11,492 nucleotides of DNA from Methanobacterium sp. Its GTDB lineage: Archaea > Methanobacteriota > Methanobacteria > Methanobacteriales > Methanobacteriaceae. Position numbers and translations under genes: made by a program. Below are positions 1 through 6,906 of this stretch, piece after piece. Position 1 is the first letter of the stretch. The number at the start of each line of letters is the position of its first letter. The stretch spans positions 1 to 11,492 of the forward strand of contig JAJRAE010000163.1 in assembly GCA_028682985.1 (NCBI GenBank), given 5' to 3'. The notes below the pieces were generated by a model. The model worked only from the letters and a program-made list of their open reading frames with translations, was not told where the DNA came from and did no database searches.

Positions 1-209
1 AGGCAGCTGAGAAACCTGCAAAGAAACCAGCGAAAAAGGCAGCTGAGAAACCTGCAAAGAAACCAGCGAAAAAGGCAGCTGAGAAACCTGCCAAAGAACA
101 GAAAGAACCAGAGCCAGATGAAGGCAAGGAAAAGGTTGAAAAGGAAAAACCTAAAAAAACCTTTAAAACCGCGGAAATGGTTAAGCCGGCCAATGATAAG
201 AAATCCTGA
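1..209 (+). CDS. rpsC: 30S ribosomal protein uS3 (S3), C-terminal end only
   Basis: Only the last 68 codons are visible, in the frame starting at base 3 and ending at TGA 207-209; the gene begins before the window. What is seen is a low-complexity Lys/Ala/Pro/Glu tail made of a 12-residue unit (AEKPAKKPAKKA, two full copies plus a partial one), followed by an acidic-basic stretch (EPEPDEGKEKVEKEK) and a terminal segment ending NDKKS. No KH domain or S3 core is in view, so the assignment rests on position: it sits directly upstream of uL29, where rpsC lies in archaeal S10/spc clusters. Lys/Ala-rich tails of this sort are plausible on archaeal uS3, which sits at the mRNA entry side of the small subunit. 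The tail is probably disordered. A different protein with a basic tail cannot be excluded from this fragment alone. uL29 starts 32 bases downstream. Confidence 0.8.
   Translation, partial: AAEKPAKKPAKKAAEKPAKKPAKKAAEKPAKEQKEPEPDEGKEKVEKEKPKKTFKTAEMVKPANDKKS
3..92 (+). repeat. 36-bp in-frame tandem repeat in the uS3 tail
   Basis: Bases 3-38 and 39-74 are identical at all 36 positions, including the wobble bases. A third copy matches for 17 bases (75-91) and then diverges, first only at synonymous positions. The AG at bases 1-2 matches the end of a further unit, so the array probably continues upstream. Each unit encodes 12 residues of the Lys/Ala/Pro tail. Identity at synonymous sites suggests recent slippage or duplication, or gene conversion between units. 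Confidence 0.9.
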
Positions 210-241
210 TTAAGGTATGAATATTAAAAGGTGTTAAAAAA

Positions 242-448
242 ATGGTAATAATAAGGAGCAAGGAAATTAGGGCAATGGAAGTGGAGGAAATCCAGAAGAA
301 ACTGGATGAACTGTTGGCAGAACATTCAAAGATCGTTTCAAAAAGCGCTGCTGCAGGTATATATGATAATCCTGGGAAAGTGAAGGAACTTAAAAGGACC
401 ATTGCTCGAGTACTTACCATAATGAATGAAAAAACCAAGGAGAACTAA
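242..448 (+). CDS. rpmC: 50S ribosomal protein uL29 (L29)
   Basis: This 68-residue protein has the usual length and layout of archaeal uL29: an N-terminal segment (IIRSKEIRAM), a helical middle, a Pro-Gly turn (DNPGKVKEL, about residues 42-50) and the conserved second helix KRTIARVLT (about 51-59). uL29 is a two-helix protein near the polypeptide exit tunnel of the large subunit, close to where SRP and the translocon dock. The ATG at 242 is chosen because AGGTG lies at 229-233 and because the family's N-terminal RSKEIR motif would be lost from the in-frame ATG at codon 12. It follows uS3 by 32 bases and precedes SUI1 by 5, as in other archaeal clusters. The SD of the next gene (AAGGAG, 437-442) lies inside its last codons. 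Confidence 0.95.
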   Translation: MVIIRSKEIRAMEVEEIQKKLDELLAEHSKIVSKSAAAGIYDNPGKVKELKRTIARVLTIMNEKTKEN

Positions 449-453
449 AATCG

Positions 454-795
454 ATGACAGTCTGTGAGATATGCGGTCTTCCAGAAGAACTTTGCGTATG
501 TGAAGAGATAGCAAGGGAGATTCAAAAAGTTAAAGTCTACACAGTAAGAAGAAGGTTTGGAAAGCTCATGACTATTGTGGAAGGAATAGATGAGCACGAC
601 ATAGACATAAGAGAACTTACCAAAGAACTTAAAAATAAATGCGCCTGTGGAGGAACTGCAAAAAAAGGCCAAATAGAACTTCAAGGGGACCATAAAAGAA
701 AAGTTAAAGAAGTTCTAGCAGATATGGGCTTTTCATCAGACACCATTGAAATTAAGGACAGAGATGATCGATCTAAGCGAAGAAAACGACGTTAA
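454..795 (+). CDS. Translation initiation factor SUI1/aIF1
   Basis: This 113-residue protein is the archaeal SUI1/eIF1 homologue, which binds the small subunit near the P site and helps select the correct start codon. The N-terminus carries four cysteines, C4, C7, C14 and C16 (CEICGLPEELCVC), a likely zinc site seen in archaeal members. The SUI1 fold follows (about residues 24-100) with the hallmark CGGTAKKGQIELQGDHK (about 65-81). An extra cysteine pair, C63/C65, sits at the start of that hallmark. The protein ends in a strongly basic tail (KDRDDRSKRRKRR, 101-113) beyond the end of the usual fold. The SD AAGGAG (437-442) is inside uL29. Its place between uL29 and the RNase P gene is the standard euryarchaeal arrangement. 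Confidence 0.95.
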   Translation: MTVCEICGLPEELCVCEEIAREIQKVKVYTVRRRFGKLMTIVEGIDEHDIDIRELTKELKNKCACGGTAKKGQIELQGDHKRKVKEVLADMGFSSDTIEIKDRDDRSKRRKRR

Positions 796-818
796 ATCCT
801 GTCTTACATATTTTAGTT

Positions 819-1103
819 ATGATCACTCCACAAAACATATTCAGACATGAGTTTGTAGGGTTACAAGTTGAAGTGGCTGATAGTACTCATACTGGATATA
901 TCGGGATCAGGGGAAGGGTGGTGGATGAAACCAAAAACACCATCAAAATAGAGGATGAAGAGGGACAAGAAAAAGTCATCCCTAAAAAAGCGGCAACCTT
1001 CAATTTCAAGCTACCAGACGGATATGAAGTGGAGATAGAAGGTAAGATAATAGCCATACGTCCTGAAAACCGGATTAAAAAGCGATACAAGAAACATGTC
1101 TAA
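819..1103 (+). CDS. rnp1: Ribonuclease P protein component 1 (Rpp29/Pop4 family)
   Basis: This 94-residue protein matches archaeal Rpp29 in length and motifs: N-terminal ITPQNIFRHEFVGLQVEV (residues 2-19), then IGIRGRVVDETKNT (28-41), IPKKAATF (54-61), and a basic C-terminus after the RPENRIKKR segment (81-89). Rpp29 has an Sm-like beta barrel and, with Rpp21, helps the catalytic RNase P RNA remove 5' leaders from pre-tRNA. The start at 819 is set by the conserved ITPxN opening, but no Shine-Dalgarno sequence is visible in the 23 bases between the SUI1 stop and this ATG. That is unusual in this cluster, where most genes have a clear SD. Translation may depend on coupling to SUI1. Linkage to ribosomal genes is conserved in archaea. 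Confidence 0.93.
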   Translation: MITPQNIFRHEFVGLQVEVADSTHTGYIGIRGRVVDETKNTIKIEDEEGQEKVIPKKAATFNFKLPDGYEVEIEGKIIAIRPENRIKKRYKKHV

Positions 1104-1190
1104 AAGAAAAATCGCGGATACGAAAAGACTAAAAAAAAGTTAACAATTATCCAAAAATTTACATAAAAAAAATTTTATAAAGGTGATTTA

Positions 1191-1508
1191 ATGATTGGTA
1201 TCGACGTTACAGAACCAAAAACCAAATGCGAAGACCCAAACTGCCCATTTCATGGTGAGTTACCAGTAAGAGGACAGATACTTGAAGGGATCGTTACCAG
1301 TGATAAGGCAGAAAGAACCATCACTGTAGAGAGAAGTTTCTATAAATTTATACGAAAATTCGAAAGATATGAAAAGAGAAAATCAAAAATTCACGTACAC
1401 AAACCAGACTGCATAGACTTAAACGTTGGAGATGCAGTTAAAATAGCGGAGTGCAGACCACTAAGTAAAACCAAGCATTTTGTGGTAATAGAAGTTAAGG
1501 GAGATTGA
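1191..1508 (+). CDS. rpsQ: 30S ribosomal protein uS17 (S17)
   Basis: This 105-residue protein is an archaeal-type uS17, an OB-fold protein that binds 16S rRNA early in small-subunit assembly. Visible marks are the N-terminal archaeal segment with C13, C18 and H21 (CEDPNCPFHGELPVRGQ), the OB-fold core (about residues 30-100) and the typical ECRPLSKTKHFVVIE near the end (87-101). The ATG at 1191 follows an excellent SD, AGGTGAT at 1181-1187. An 87-base A/T-rich gap separates it from the RNase P gene. It contains a TATA-like TTTACATA (1158-1165), but a start point 25 bases beyond would fall almost on the ATG, so I do not call a promoter. The stop at 1506-1508 is one base before the uL14 ATG, which suggests translational coupling. 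Confidence 0.97.
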   Translation: MIGIDVTEPKTKCEDPNCPFHGELPVRGQILEGIVTSDKAERTITVERSFYKFIRKFERYEKRKSKIHVHKPDCIDLNVGDAVKIAECRPLSKTKHFVVIEVKGD

Positions 1509-1509
1509 A

Positions 1510-1908
<399 letters not shown>

Positions 1909-1961
1909 AGTAATTATAATATACAAAAAATTACATGAATATAATTTTACGGTGATATAAA

Positions 1962-2315
1962 ATGTCAAAACAGCCAAGAAAACAAAGGAAAGCCCGCTTT
2001 AAAGCACCTTTACATGTGCGCCATAAATTAATGGGCGTCACACTATCGGAGGAGCTAAGGGAAAGATATGAAATCAGATCTCTCCCAGTAAGAAAAGGTG
2101 ACACCGTACTGGTGATGCGGGGCGATTTCAAGGAACAAGAAGGAAAAGTAGAGAAAGTGGATTATAAACATTACCGACTGTTCATCGATGGTGTTTCAGT
2201 ACAGAAACCCGATGGTAATCAAGTTTATCACTCAGTACACCCATCAAATGTGATGCTGGTGGAACTGGAACTGGATGATGAAGAACGAAACCAGGCAATT
2301 GAGAGGAAGGGATAG
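1962..2315 (+). CDS. rplX: 50S ribosomal protein uL24 (L24)
   Basis: This 117-residue protein is archaeal uL24 (L26e-like). It has a basic N-terminus (SKQPRKQRKARFKAPLHVR), then a KOW motif region beginning at VRKGDTVLVMRGDFKEQEGK (about 43-62), and an acidic C-terminus. uL24 is an early 23S rRNA assembly protein located near the exit tunnel. The start is supported by GGTGAT at 1951-1956, five bases before the ATG. The 53-base gap upstream holds TTATAATATA at 1914-1923, a possible TATA element that would leave a leader of roughly 15-20 bases containing the SD; this is only a candidate. Two bases separate the stop from the eS4 ATG. Confidence 0.97.
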   Translation: MSKQPRKQRKARFKAPLHVRHKLMGVTLSEELRERYEIRSLPVRKGDTVLVMRGDFKEQEGKVEKVDYKHYRLFIDGVSVQKPDGNQVYHSVHPSNVMLVELELDDEERNQAIERKG

Positions 2316-2317
2316 AT

Positions 2318-3046
2318 ATGGCAAAAATGGGTTCAAGAAAACATTTAAAACGTTATAAAGCACCGGAAAACTGGCCGATACATCCTAAAGAATATAAATG
2401 GACCATTAAAACCAGCCCGGGATCCCATGCACTGGACAAATCAATGCCCCTACTCCTGGTAGTCAGAGACATCCTGAAACTAGCAGATAACGCCAGAGAA
2501 GCAAAGATAATTATTAATAAAGGAGATATTCTGGTAGATGGTCGACCCCGAAAGGATTACAAATTCCCAGTAGGATTCATGGACGTAATAGAGATACCCA
2601 AATCAGAGAAGGTATACAGAATACTGCCTGATGAGAAGGGAAGGCTGATACTCCACCCCATCACTCAGGAGAATAAATCATTTAAACTATGCCGAATTGA
2701 AGATAAAACAATCCTTAAGGGAATTAAAACACAGTTAAACCTTCATGACGGTAGAAACTACATCACTGAAGACCATTACAGCACAGCCGATGTGGTGAAG
2801 CTGAAAGTCCCAGAACAGGAAATTCAGGATCATATAAAATTCGAAAGCGGCACTTTAGGCCTGGTAACTGGTGGAAAACACATAGGTGAGATGGGTAACA
2901 TTAAGGAGATAACCATCACCAAATCATCCATGCCCAACACTGTAGTTATTGAAACAGCAGATGGAAAAACATTCCAGACACTAAAAGATTACGTGTTTGT
3001 TTTAGGCAAAGAGAAACCATTAATCACACTTCCTGGAGGTAAATAG
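2318..3046 (+). CDS. rps4e: 30S ribosomal protein eS4 (S4e)
   Basis: This 242-residue protein has the usual architecture of archaeal eS4. The N-terminus (GSRKHLKRYKAPENWPI, about 5-21) is nearly invariant in the family. An S4-type RNA-binding region covers about 42-105, with INKGDILVDGRPRKDYKFPV (66-85), and a KOW-type region near the C-terminus has GTLGLVTGGKHIGEMGNIKE (178-197). eS4 is found in archaea and eukaryotes, not bacteria, and helps shape the small-subunit body. The gene starts two bases after uL24, with a purine-rich SD (GAGGAAGGG) just upstream inside uL24. Its own stop (3044-3046) touches the uL5 ATG at 3047, with the uL5 SD inside the last codons. Confidence 0.97.
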   Translation: MAKMGSRKHLKRYKAPENWPIHPKEYKWTIKTSPGSHALDKSMPLLLVVRDILKLADNAREAKIIINKGDILVDGRPRKDYKFPVGFMDVIEIPKSEKVYRILPDEKGRLILHPITQENKSFKLCRIEDKTILKGIKTQLNLHDGRNYITEDHYSTADVVKLKVPEQEIQDHIKFESGTLGLVTGGKHIGEMGNIKEITITKSSMPNTVVIETADGKTFQTLKDYVFVLGKEKPLITLPGGK

Positions 3047-3553
3047 ATGAATTCTATGCAGGAAGTGAAGATAGCCAAGGCCACCATAAACGTGGGTGTT
3101 GGAGAAGCCGGTGAAAAACTCGCCAGAGCTGAGAAACTACTTATCTCCATAACCGATCAGAAACCAATACGTACTTATTCTAAAGTTACCAACCCCGAGT
3201 TCGGTATTAGAAAAGGCCAGCCTATCGCCTGTAAAGTCACTCTACGTGATGAGAAGGCAAATGAAGCTATACAACTTATTCTAAACGGTATAGGTAACAA
3301 TCTTAGTTCACGTCAATTTGATAGGAACGGTAACGTCTCTTTTGGAATTGAAGAACACATCGATATACCTGGTATGAGATACGACCCGGATATTGGTATA
3401 TTTGGTATGAACATATCGGTGACGTTTGAAAAGCCCGGTTACCGGATAAAGAAGAGGAAAATCCAAAGAAAAAAGATTCCCCAGAAACACCAGGTTACCC
3501 CAGAGGAAACCCAGGCGTTTATGCAGGAAAAATTTCAAGTTAAAATAAGTTAG
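3047..3553 (+). CDS. rplE: 50S ribosomal protein uL5 (L5)
   Basis: This 168-residue protein is archaeal uL5, the 5S rRNA-binding protein of the central protuberance that also contacts P-site tRNA. Visible motifs are VKIAKATINVGVGEAGEKLA (7-26), the QKPIRTYSKVTNPEFGIRKG stretch (38-57) and GMRYDPDIGIFGMNISVTF (109-127), with a basic tail. There are two candidate starts: ATG 3047, immediately after the eS4 stop, and an in-frame ATG at 3056. GGAGGT at 3035-3040 lies 6 bases before the first and 15 before the second, so 3047 is preferred. The zero-base junction suggests that translation of uL5 is coupled to eS4. Confidence 0.96.
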   Translation: MNSMQEVKIAKATINVGVGEAGEKLARAEKLLISITDQKPIRTYSKVTNPEFGIRKGQPIACKVTLRDEKANEAIQLILNGIGNNLSSRQFDRNGNVSFGIEEHIDIPGMRYDPDIGIFGMNISVTFEKPGYRIKKRKIQRKKIPQKHQVTPEETQAFMQEKFQVKIS

Positions 3554-3565
3554 GAACTTAATCAA

Positions 3566-3572
3566 AGGTGAT
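3566..3572 (+). promoter_or_regulatory. Ribosome binding site fixing the TTG start of uS14
   Basis: AGGTGAT is complementary to the archaeal 16S 3' end and lies four bases before the TTG at 3577. No in-frame ATG gives a full-length uS14, so this site decides the start. Confidence 0.85.
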
Positions 3573-3576
3573 ATAT

Positions 3577-3720
3577 TTGCCAAGAAAATATGGAAAGGCA
3601 TCAAGAAAATGCAGAAGATGTGGGGATCACTCTGCCCTGGTTAGAAGATACGGGCTAATGTTATGCAGACAATGCTTCAGAGAACTCGCATCAAAAATAG
3701 GATTTAAAAAATATAATTAG
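3577..3720 (+). CDS. rpsN: 30S ribosomal protein uS14, zinc-binding form
   Basis: This short gene encodes 47 residues, beginning (M)PRKYGKASRKC. It carries two CxxC pairs, C12/C15 and C30/C33, that form the zinc knuckle of the zinc-type uS14 found in archaea and eukaryotes. The middle (GDHSALVRRYGLMLCRQCF, 16-34) and the end (KIGFKKYN) are typical of the archaeal protein. The start codon is TTG at 3577-3579, supported by AGGTGAT at 3566-3572 and by the conserved PRKYGK opening; an ATG-only search would miss the gene. uS14 sits in the small-subunit head near the decoding region. It lies 23 bases after uL5 and 13 before uS8, its standard place. Confidence 0.96.
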   Translation: MPRKYGKASRKCRRCGDHSALVRRYGLMLCRQCFRELASKIGFKKYN

Positions 3721-3733
3721 AGGTGTATGAATT

Positions 3734-4126
3734 ATGACTCTTATGGACCCTCTTGCAGACGCTCTTACCAACATGCGAAACAATGAAATGCAGGGTAACA
3801 ACAAGTGCACCATTACCCCTGCATCCAAGATGATCGGGCATGTTCTAAGAACCATGCAGAAGGAAGAATATATAGGTGAATTCGAGTTCGTGGACGATGG
3901 AAAAGCAGGACAATTCATAGTGGAACTTGAAGGAAACATCAATAAATGCGGTGTAATAAAGCCCAGACACGCCGTGAAAAATGACGATTATGAAAGATTT
4001 GAAAAAAGATATCTGCCCAGTAAAAACTTCGGAATAATGATCATGACCACATCCCAGGGTATAATGACCCATAAAGAAGCTAAAGAAAAGGGAATAGGCG
4101 GCAGGCTTTTGGTTTATATTTATTAA
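3734..4126 (+). CDS. rpsH: 30S ribosomal protein uS8 (S8)
   Basis: This 130-residue protein is archaeal uS8, a primary 16S rRNA-binding protein of the central domain. It opens with the standard TLMDPLADALTNMRN (2-16) and has the conserved C-terminal block TTSQGIMTHKEAKEKGIGG (105-123). The start at 3734 follows AGGTG at 3721-3725. An earlier ATG at 3727 is out of frame. The final TAA (4124-4126) overlaps the SD of uL6 (AAGGTGAT, 4125-4132), so the two genes may be coupled. In bacteria uS8 represses the spc operon by binding its mRNA; whether archaeal uS8 does so here cannot be told from the sequence. Confidence 0.97.
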   Translation: MTLMDPLADALTNMRNNEMQGNNKCTITPASKMIGHVLRTMQKEEYIGEFEFVDDGKAGQFIVELEGNINKCGVIKPRHAVKNDDYERFEKRYLPSKNFGIMIMTTSQGIMTHKEAKEKGIGGRLLVYIY

Positions 4127-4137
4127 GGTGATTAAAA

Positions 4138-4674
4138 ATGGCTCAAGTAGCAGTTATCAGAGATGAAATCCCCATACCAGAGGGAATTGAAGTCACCATC
4201 CAGGATGAAATAGTGATTAAAGGTTCCAAGGGCGAGCTTAAAAGAAAATTCAAAAGTCGAAACATAAAAATCAGCCAGGATGATAATAAAATAATCCTGG
4301 AAGCACCTTTCCCCAAGAAGAGGGATAAGGCCATGCTGGGAACCATAAAATCACATTTAAATAATATGATAACAGGTTTAACCGATGGATTCACTTACCA
4401 GATGAAAATAGTTTACGCTCACTTCCCCATGACAGTTAAGGTTGCAAACAGCAAGGTAACCATAGAAAACTTCCTGGGAGAAAGACATCCCAGAAGCGCT
4501 AAGATACTGGGAGATACCAAAGTACAGGTTAAAGGGGATGAAGTCACTGTACTGGGAATCAACAAGGAAGACGTAGGGCAGACCATGGCCAACATAGAAC
4601 AGGCCACTAAGATAAAGGGAAGAGATCCCAGAGTATTCCAGGATGGAATATACTTGATAAGCAAGGAAGGATGA
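4138..4674 (+). CDS. rplF: 50S ribosomal protein uL6 (L6)
   Basis: This 178-residue protein is archaeal uL6, made of two related alpha/beta domains (about 1-80 and 81-178), and sits near the GTPase-associated region and the sarcin-ricin loop. Recognisable parts are IPIPEGIEVTIQDEIVIKGS (11-30), the domain boundary GLTDGFTYQMKIVYAHFP (80-97) and the signature NFLGERHPRSAKI (111-123); the end has RDPRVFQDGIYL. The SD AAGGTGAT at 4125-4132 overlaps the stop of uS8. Six bases separate its stop from the eL32 ATG. Confidence 0.97.
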   Translation: MAQVAVIRDEIPIPEGIEVTIQDEIVIKGSKGELKRKFKSRNIKISQDDNKIILEAPFPKKRDKAMLGTIKSHLNNMITGLTDGFTYQMKIVYAHFPMTVKVANSKVTIENFLGERHPRSAKILGDTKVQVKGDEVTVLGINKEDVGQTMANIEQATKIKGRDPRVFQDGIYLISKEG

Positions 4675-4680
4675 TCCAAA

Positions 4681-5016
4681 ATGAAAAAACCACATTTCAA
4701 ACGACAGGAATGGCATAGATACAAAAAACTGGGAGACAAATGGAGAAAAGCCCGGGGAAAAACCAGCAAAAGAAGAAGATACGAGGCCAGGAAACCAGCC
4801 ATGCCCTCAATTGGATACGGCTCTCCTAAAAAAACCAGAGGACTGCATCCATCCGGCTACCAAGACATACTAGTTTCAAACATTAGGGAACTGGAAGAAT
4901 TGAACCCGGAAACACAGGCAGGCAGGATCAGTGCCCAAGTAGGCAGCAGAAAAAAGGAAAAAATGCTTGAAAAAGCACAGGAATTAGGAATTAAAATATT
5001 TAATAAGGAAATTTAA
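4681..5016 (+). CDS. rpl32e: 50S ribosomal protein eL32 (L32e)
   Basis: This 111-residue protein is the archaeal eL32, absent from bacteria. It has a basic N-terminal half (FKRQEWHRYKKLGDKWRKAR, about 6-25) and the family signature GYGSPKKTRGLHPSGY (45-60), then a C-terminal domain with VGSRKKEKMLEKAQELGIKI (87-106). The length is toward the short end of archaeal members, some of which carry longer N-terminal extensions, but nothing conserved appears to be missing. A GGAAGG at 4665-4670, inside uL6, is the likely SD. A 110-base non-coding gap follows, the longest in the window and described separately. Confidence 0.96.
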   Translation: MKKPHFKRQEWHRYKKLGDKWRKARGKTSKRRRYEARKPAMPSIGYGSPKKTRGLHPSGYQDILVSNIRELEELNPETQAGRISAQVGSRKKEKMLEKAQELGIKIFNKEI

Positions 5017-5044
5017 TAGAAATAAATTTCTTTAATTACACGCA

Positions 5045-5067
5045 TTTAATCTGCTTGTCAGATTAAA
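5045..5067 (+). promoter_or_regulatory. Perfect 9-bp inverted repeat in the eL32–eL19 gap
   Basis: TTTAATCTG (5045-5053) and CAGATTAAA (5059-5067) pair perfectly around a five-base loop, CTTGT. On the + strand an A-rich run follows, not a T-run, so it does not look like a terminator for eL32. It could be an RNA hairpin in the eL19 leader, a binding site for a DNA-binding regulator, or an RNA-end processing signal. The function is unknown. Confidence 0.55.
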
Positions 5068-5089
5068 AAAAATAAAAAATTAATATGCA

Positions 5090-5119
5090 GCCCCCAACTA
5101 TTTAGGGGCATTTGGGAGG
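5090..5119 (+). promoter_or_regulatory. Possible alternative hairpins covering the eL19 ribosome binding site
   Basis: GCCCC (5090-5094) can pair with GGGGC (5105-5109) around a 10-base loop. Alternatively CCCAA (5093-5097) can pair with TTGGG (5112-5116), extended by CC (5091-5092) with GG (5118-5119) past a bulged A. The second form would bury the eL19 SD GGGAGGT (5114-5120). The two forms share the C-run, so they exclude each other, the arrangement used in leader-based control. The stems are short and this is inference only. Confidence 0.35.
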
Positions 5120-5120
5120 T
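5114..5120 (+). promoter_or_regulatory. Ribosome binding site fixing the TTG start of eL19
   Basis: GGGAGGT lies six bases before TTG 5127. No ATG upstream in frame gives a better start, and the (M)NLTTQKR opening matches archaeal eL19. Confidence 0.85.
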
Positions 5121-5126
5121 ATATAA

Positions 5127-5573
5127 TTGAATCTTACTACTCAAAAAAGAATAGCTGCAGATGTTCTAAAAGTCGGCTTAAACCGGGTTTGGATAGATCC
5201 CGAAAATACTGAGGAAGTATCAAGGGCCATAACCAGAGAGGGTATTAAACAGCTCATAAATAACGGAGTTATTAAAGCCAAACCAAAAACAGGGATCAGC
5301 AGCTATCGATCAAAGAAAATCGCAGCACAGAAAAAGAAAGGACGAAGAAAAGGCCATGGAAGTATAAAAGGTGCTAAAGGGGCCAGAAACCCCAAAAAGA
5401 AAGCATGGATGACCACCATAAGGGCCTTAAGAACTGATTTAAAGGATATGAGAGAAAACCGGGAAATAAATAAAACCACTTATCGTAAGCTTTATAGGAT
5501 GGCTAAAGGTGGTGCATTCCGAAGCAAATCATACATGAAAACATATGCCCGGGATCATGACCTTTTAAGATAA
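5127..5573 (+). CDS. rpl19e: 50S ribosomal protein eL19 (L19e)
   Basis: This 148-residue protein is archaeal eL19, which helps form a bridge to the small subunit and lies near the tunnel exit. It has the N-terminal NLTTQKRIAADVLKVG (2-17), an RVWIDPE motif (20-26), the very basic signature KGRRKGHGSIKGAKGARNP (71-89) and a C-terminal helical part with TYRKLYRMAKGGAFRS (118-133). The start codon is TTG, supported by GGGAGGT at 5114-5120. The gene follows a 110-base gap with two potential hairpins, so its expression may be separately tuned. Seventeen bases separate it from uL18. Confidence 0.96.
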   Translation: MNLTTQKRIAADVLKVGLNRVWIDPENTEEVSRAITREGIKQLINNGVIKAKPKTGISSYRSKKIAAQKKKGRRKGHGSIKGAKGARNPKKKAWMTTIRALRTDLKDMRENREINKTTYRKLYRMAKGGAFRSKSYMKTYARDHDLLR

Positions 5574-5590
5574 AATCGGGGGATAAATTT

Positions 5591-6168
5591 ATGGCACATA
5601 GTTCAAGATACAAATTAGCATTTAAAAGAAGAAAAGAAGGAAAAACAGATTATAAAGCCAGATTAAAGCTTATAGGACAGAACAAACACAGATTTGTGGT
5701 GAGAATTTCCAATAAGCATATTATAGCTCAAGTGGTCACTATAAACCAGAAAGGAGATGAAACCCTGGTGTCGGTTAACTCCAAAGAACTGGAGAAACTG
5801 GGATGGAAAGCAGGTGGAAAAAACCTGTCAGCAGCCTACCTAACCGGATTTTTATGTGGAAAACGGGCCTTGAAGAAGGAAATAAACGAGGCCACACTGG
5901 ATATTGGATTGAAAACATCATTCAAAGGTTCCAAGATCTACGCAGTACTTAAGGGTGCAGTGGATGCCGGACTGGACATTCCACACAATGAATCAGTCAT
6001 ACCCGCATCCGAGAGAATAAACGGTGAACATATTGCTCAGTACGGTGAAGCACTCAGCGAGAAGGACATTAAACAGAAATTCTCAAAGTACATGGAAAAA
6101 GGACTGGAACCATCAAAACTTCCTGAACACTTTACAGCCATTAAAGAAAAGATAGAAGAGGAATTATC

Positions 6169-6172
<4 letters not shown>
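5591..6172 (+). CDS. rplR: 50S ribosomal protein uL18 (L18)
   Basis: This 193-residue protein is archaeal uL18, a 5S rRNA-binding partner of uL5 in the central protuberance. It carries the family's RRKEGKTDYKARLKLI (13-28), followed by HRFVVRISNKHIIAQ (33-47) and AAYLTGFLCGKRAL (81-94), and a C-terminal archaeal/eukaryotic extension (about 140-193) absent from bacterial L18. GGGGGAT at 5578-5584 serves as SD, six bases before the ATG. The last four bases are shared with uS5 (ATGA at 6169-6172), the classic overlap for translational coupling. Confidence 0.97.
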
Positions 6173-6816
<644 letters not shown>

Positions 6817-6906
6817 CTATAGAAATGCATAAAATAAACTATTCAATGCGTAAATACAAAATAAAATCTCAAAATTACAAAATAAATAATTACAGGTGAA
6901 AAATAA

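Noticed and set aside
819..829. The start of the RNase P gene (ATGATCACTCC) resembles the anti-SD end of 16S rRNA and could pair with SDs of other genes
   Set aside because: The match is short and explained by the conserved residues Met-Ile-Thr-Pro. Pairing with distant SDs would be a chance event, so I do not propose a function.
4378..4802. Overlapping minus-strand frames of 112 and 127 codons
   Set aside because: They lie opposite the end of uL6 and the start of eL32, both clearly coding on the + strand, and have no family features.
5045..5075. The eL32–eL19 inverted repeat as a transcription terminator
   Set aside because: On the + strand it is followed by A-runs, not T-runs, and archaeal termination relies on oligo-T on the non-template strand. 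Downstream eL19 also belongs to the same cluster.
6817..6906. The 90-bp gap before uL30 as a small RNA or promoter
   Set aside because: It is A/T-rich with two loosely similar blocks, but I find no clear TATA spacing, hairpin or T-run. Low complexity explains the similarity.
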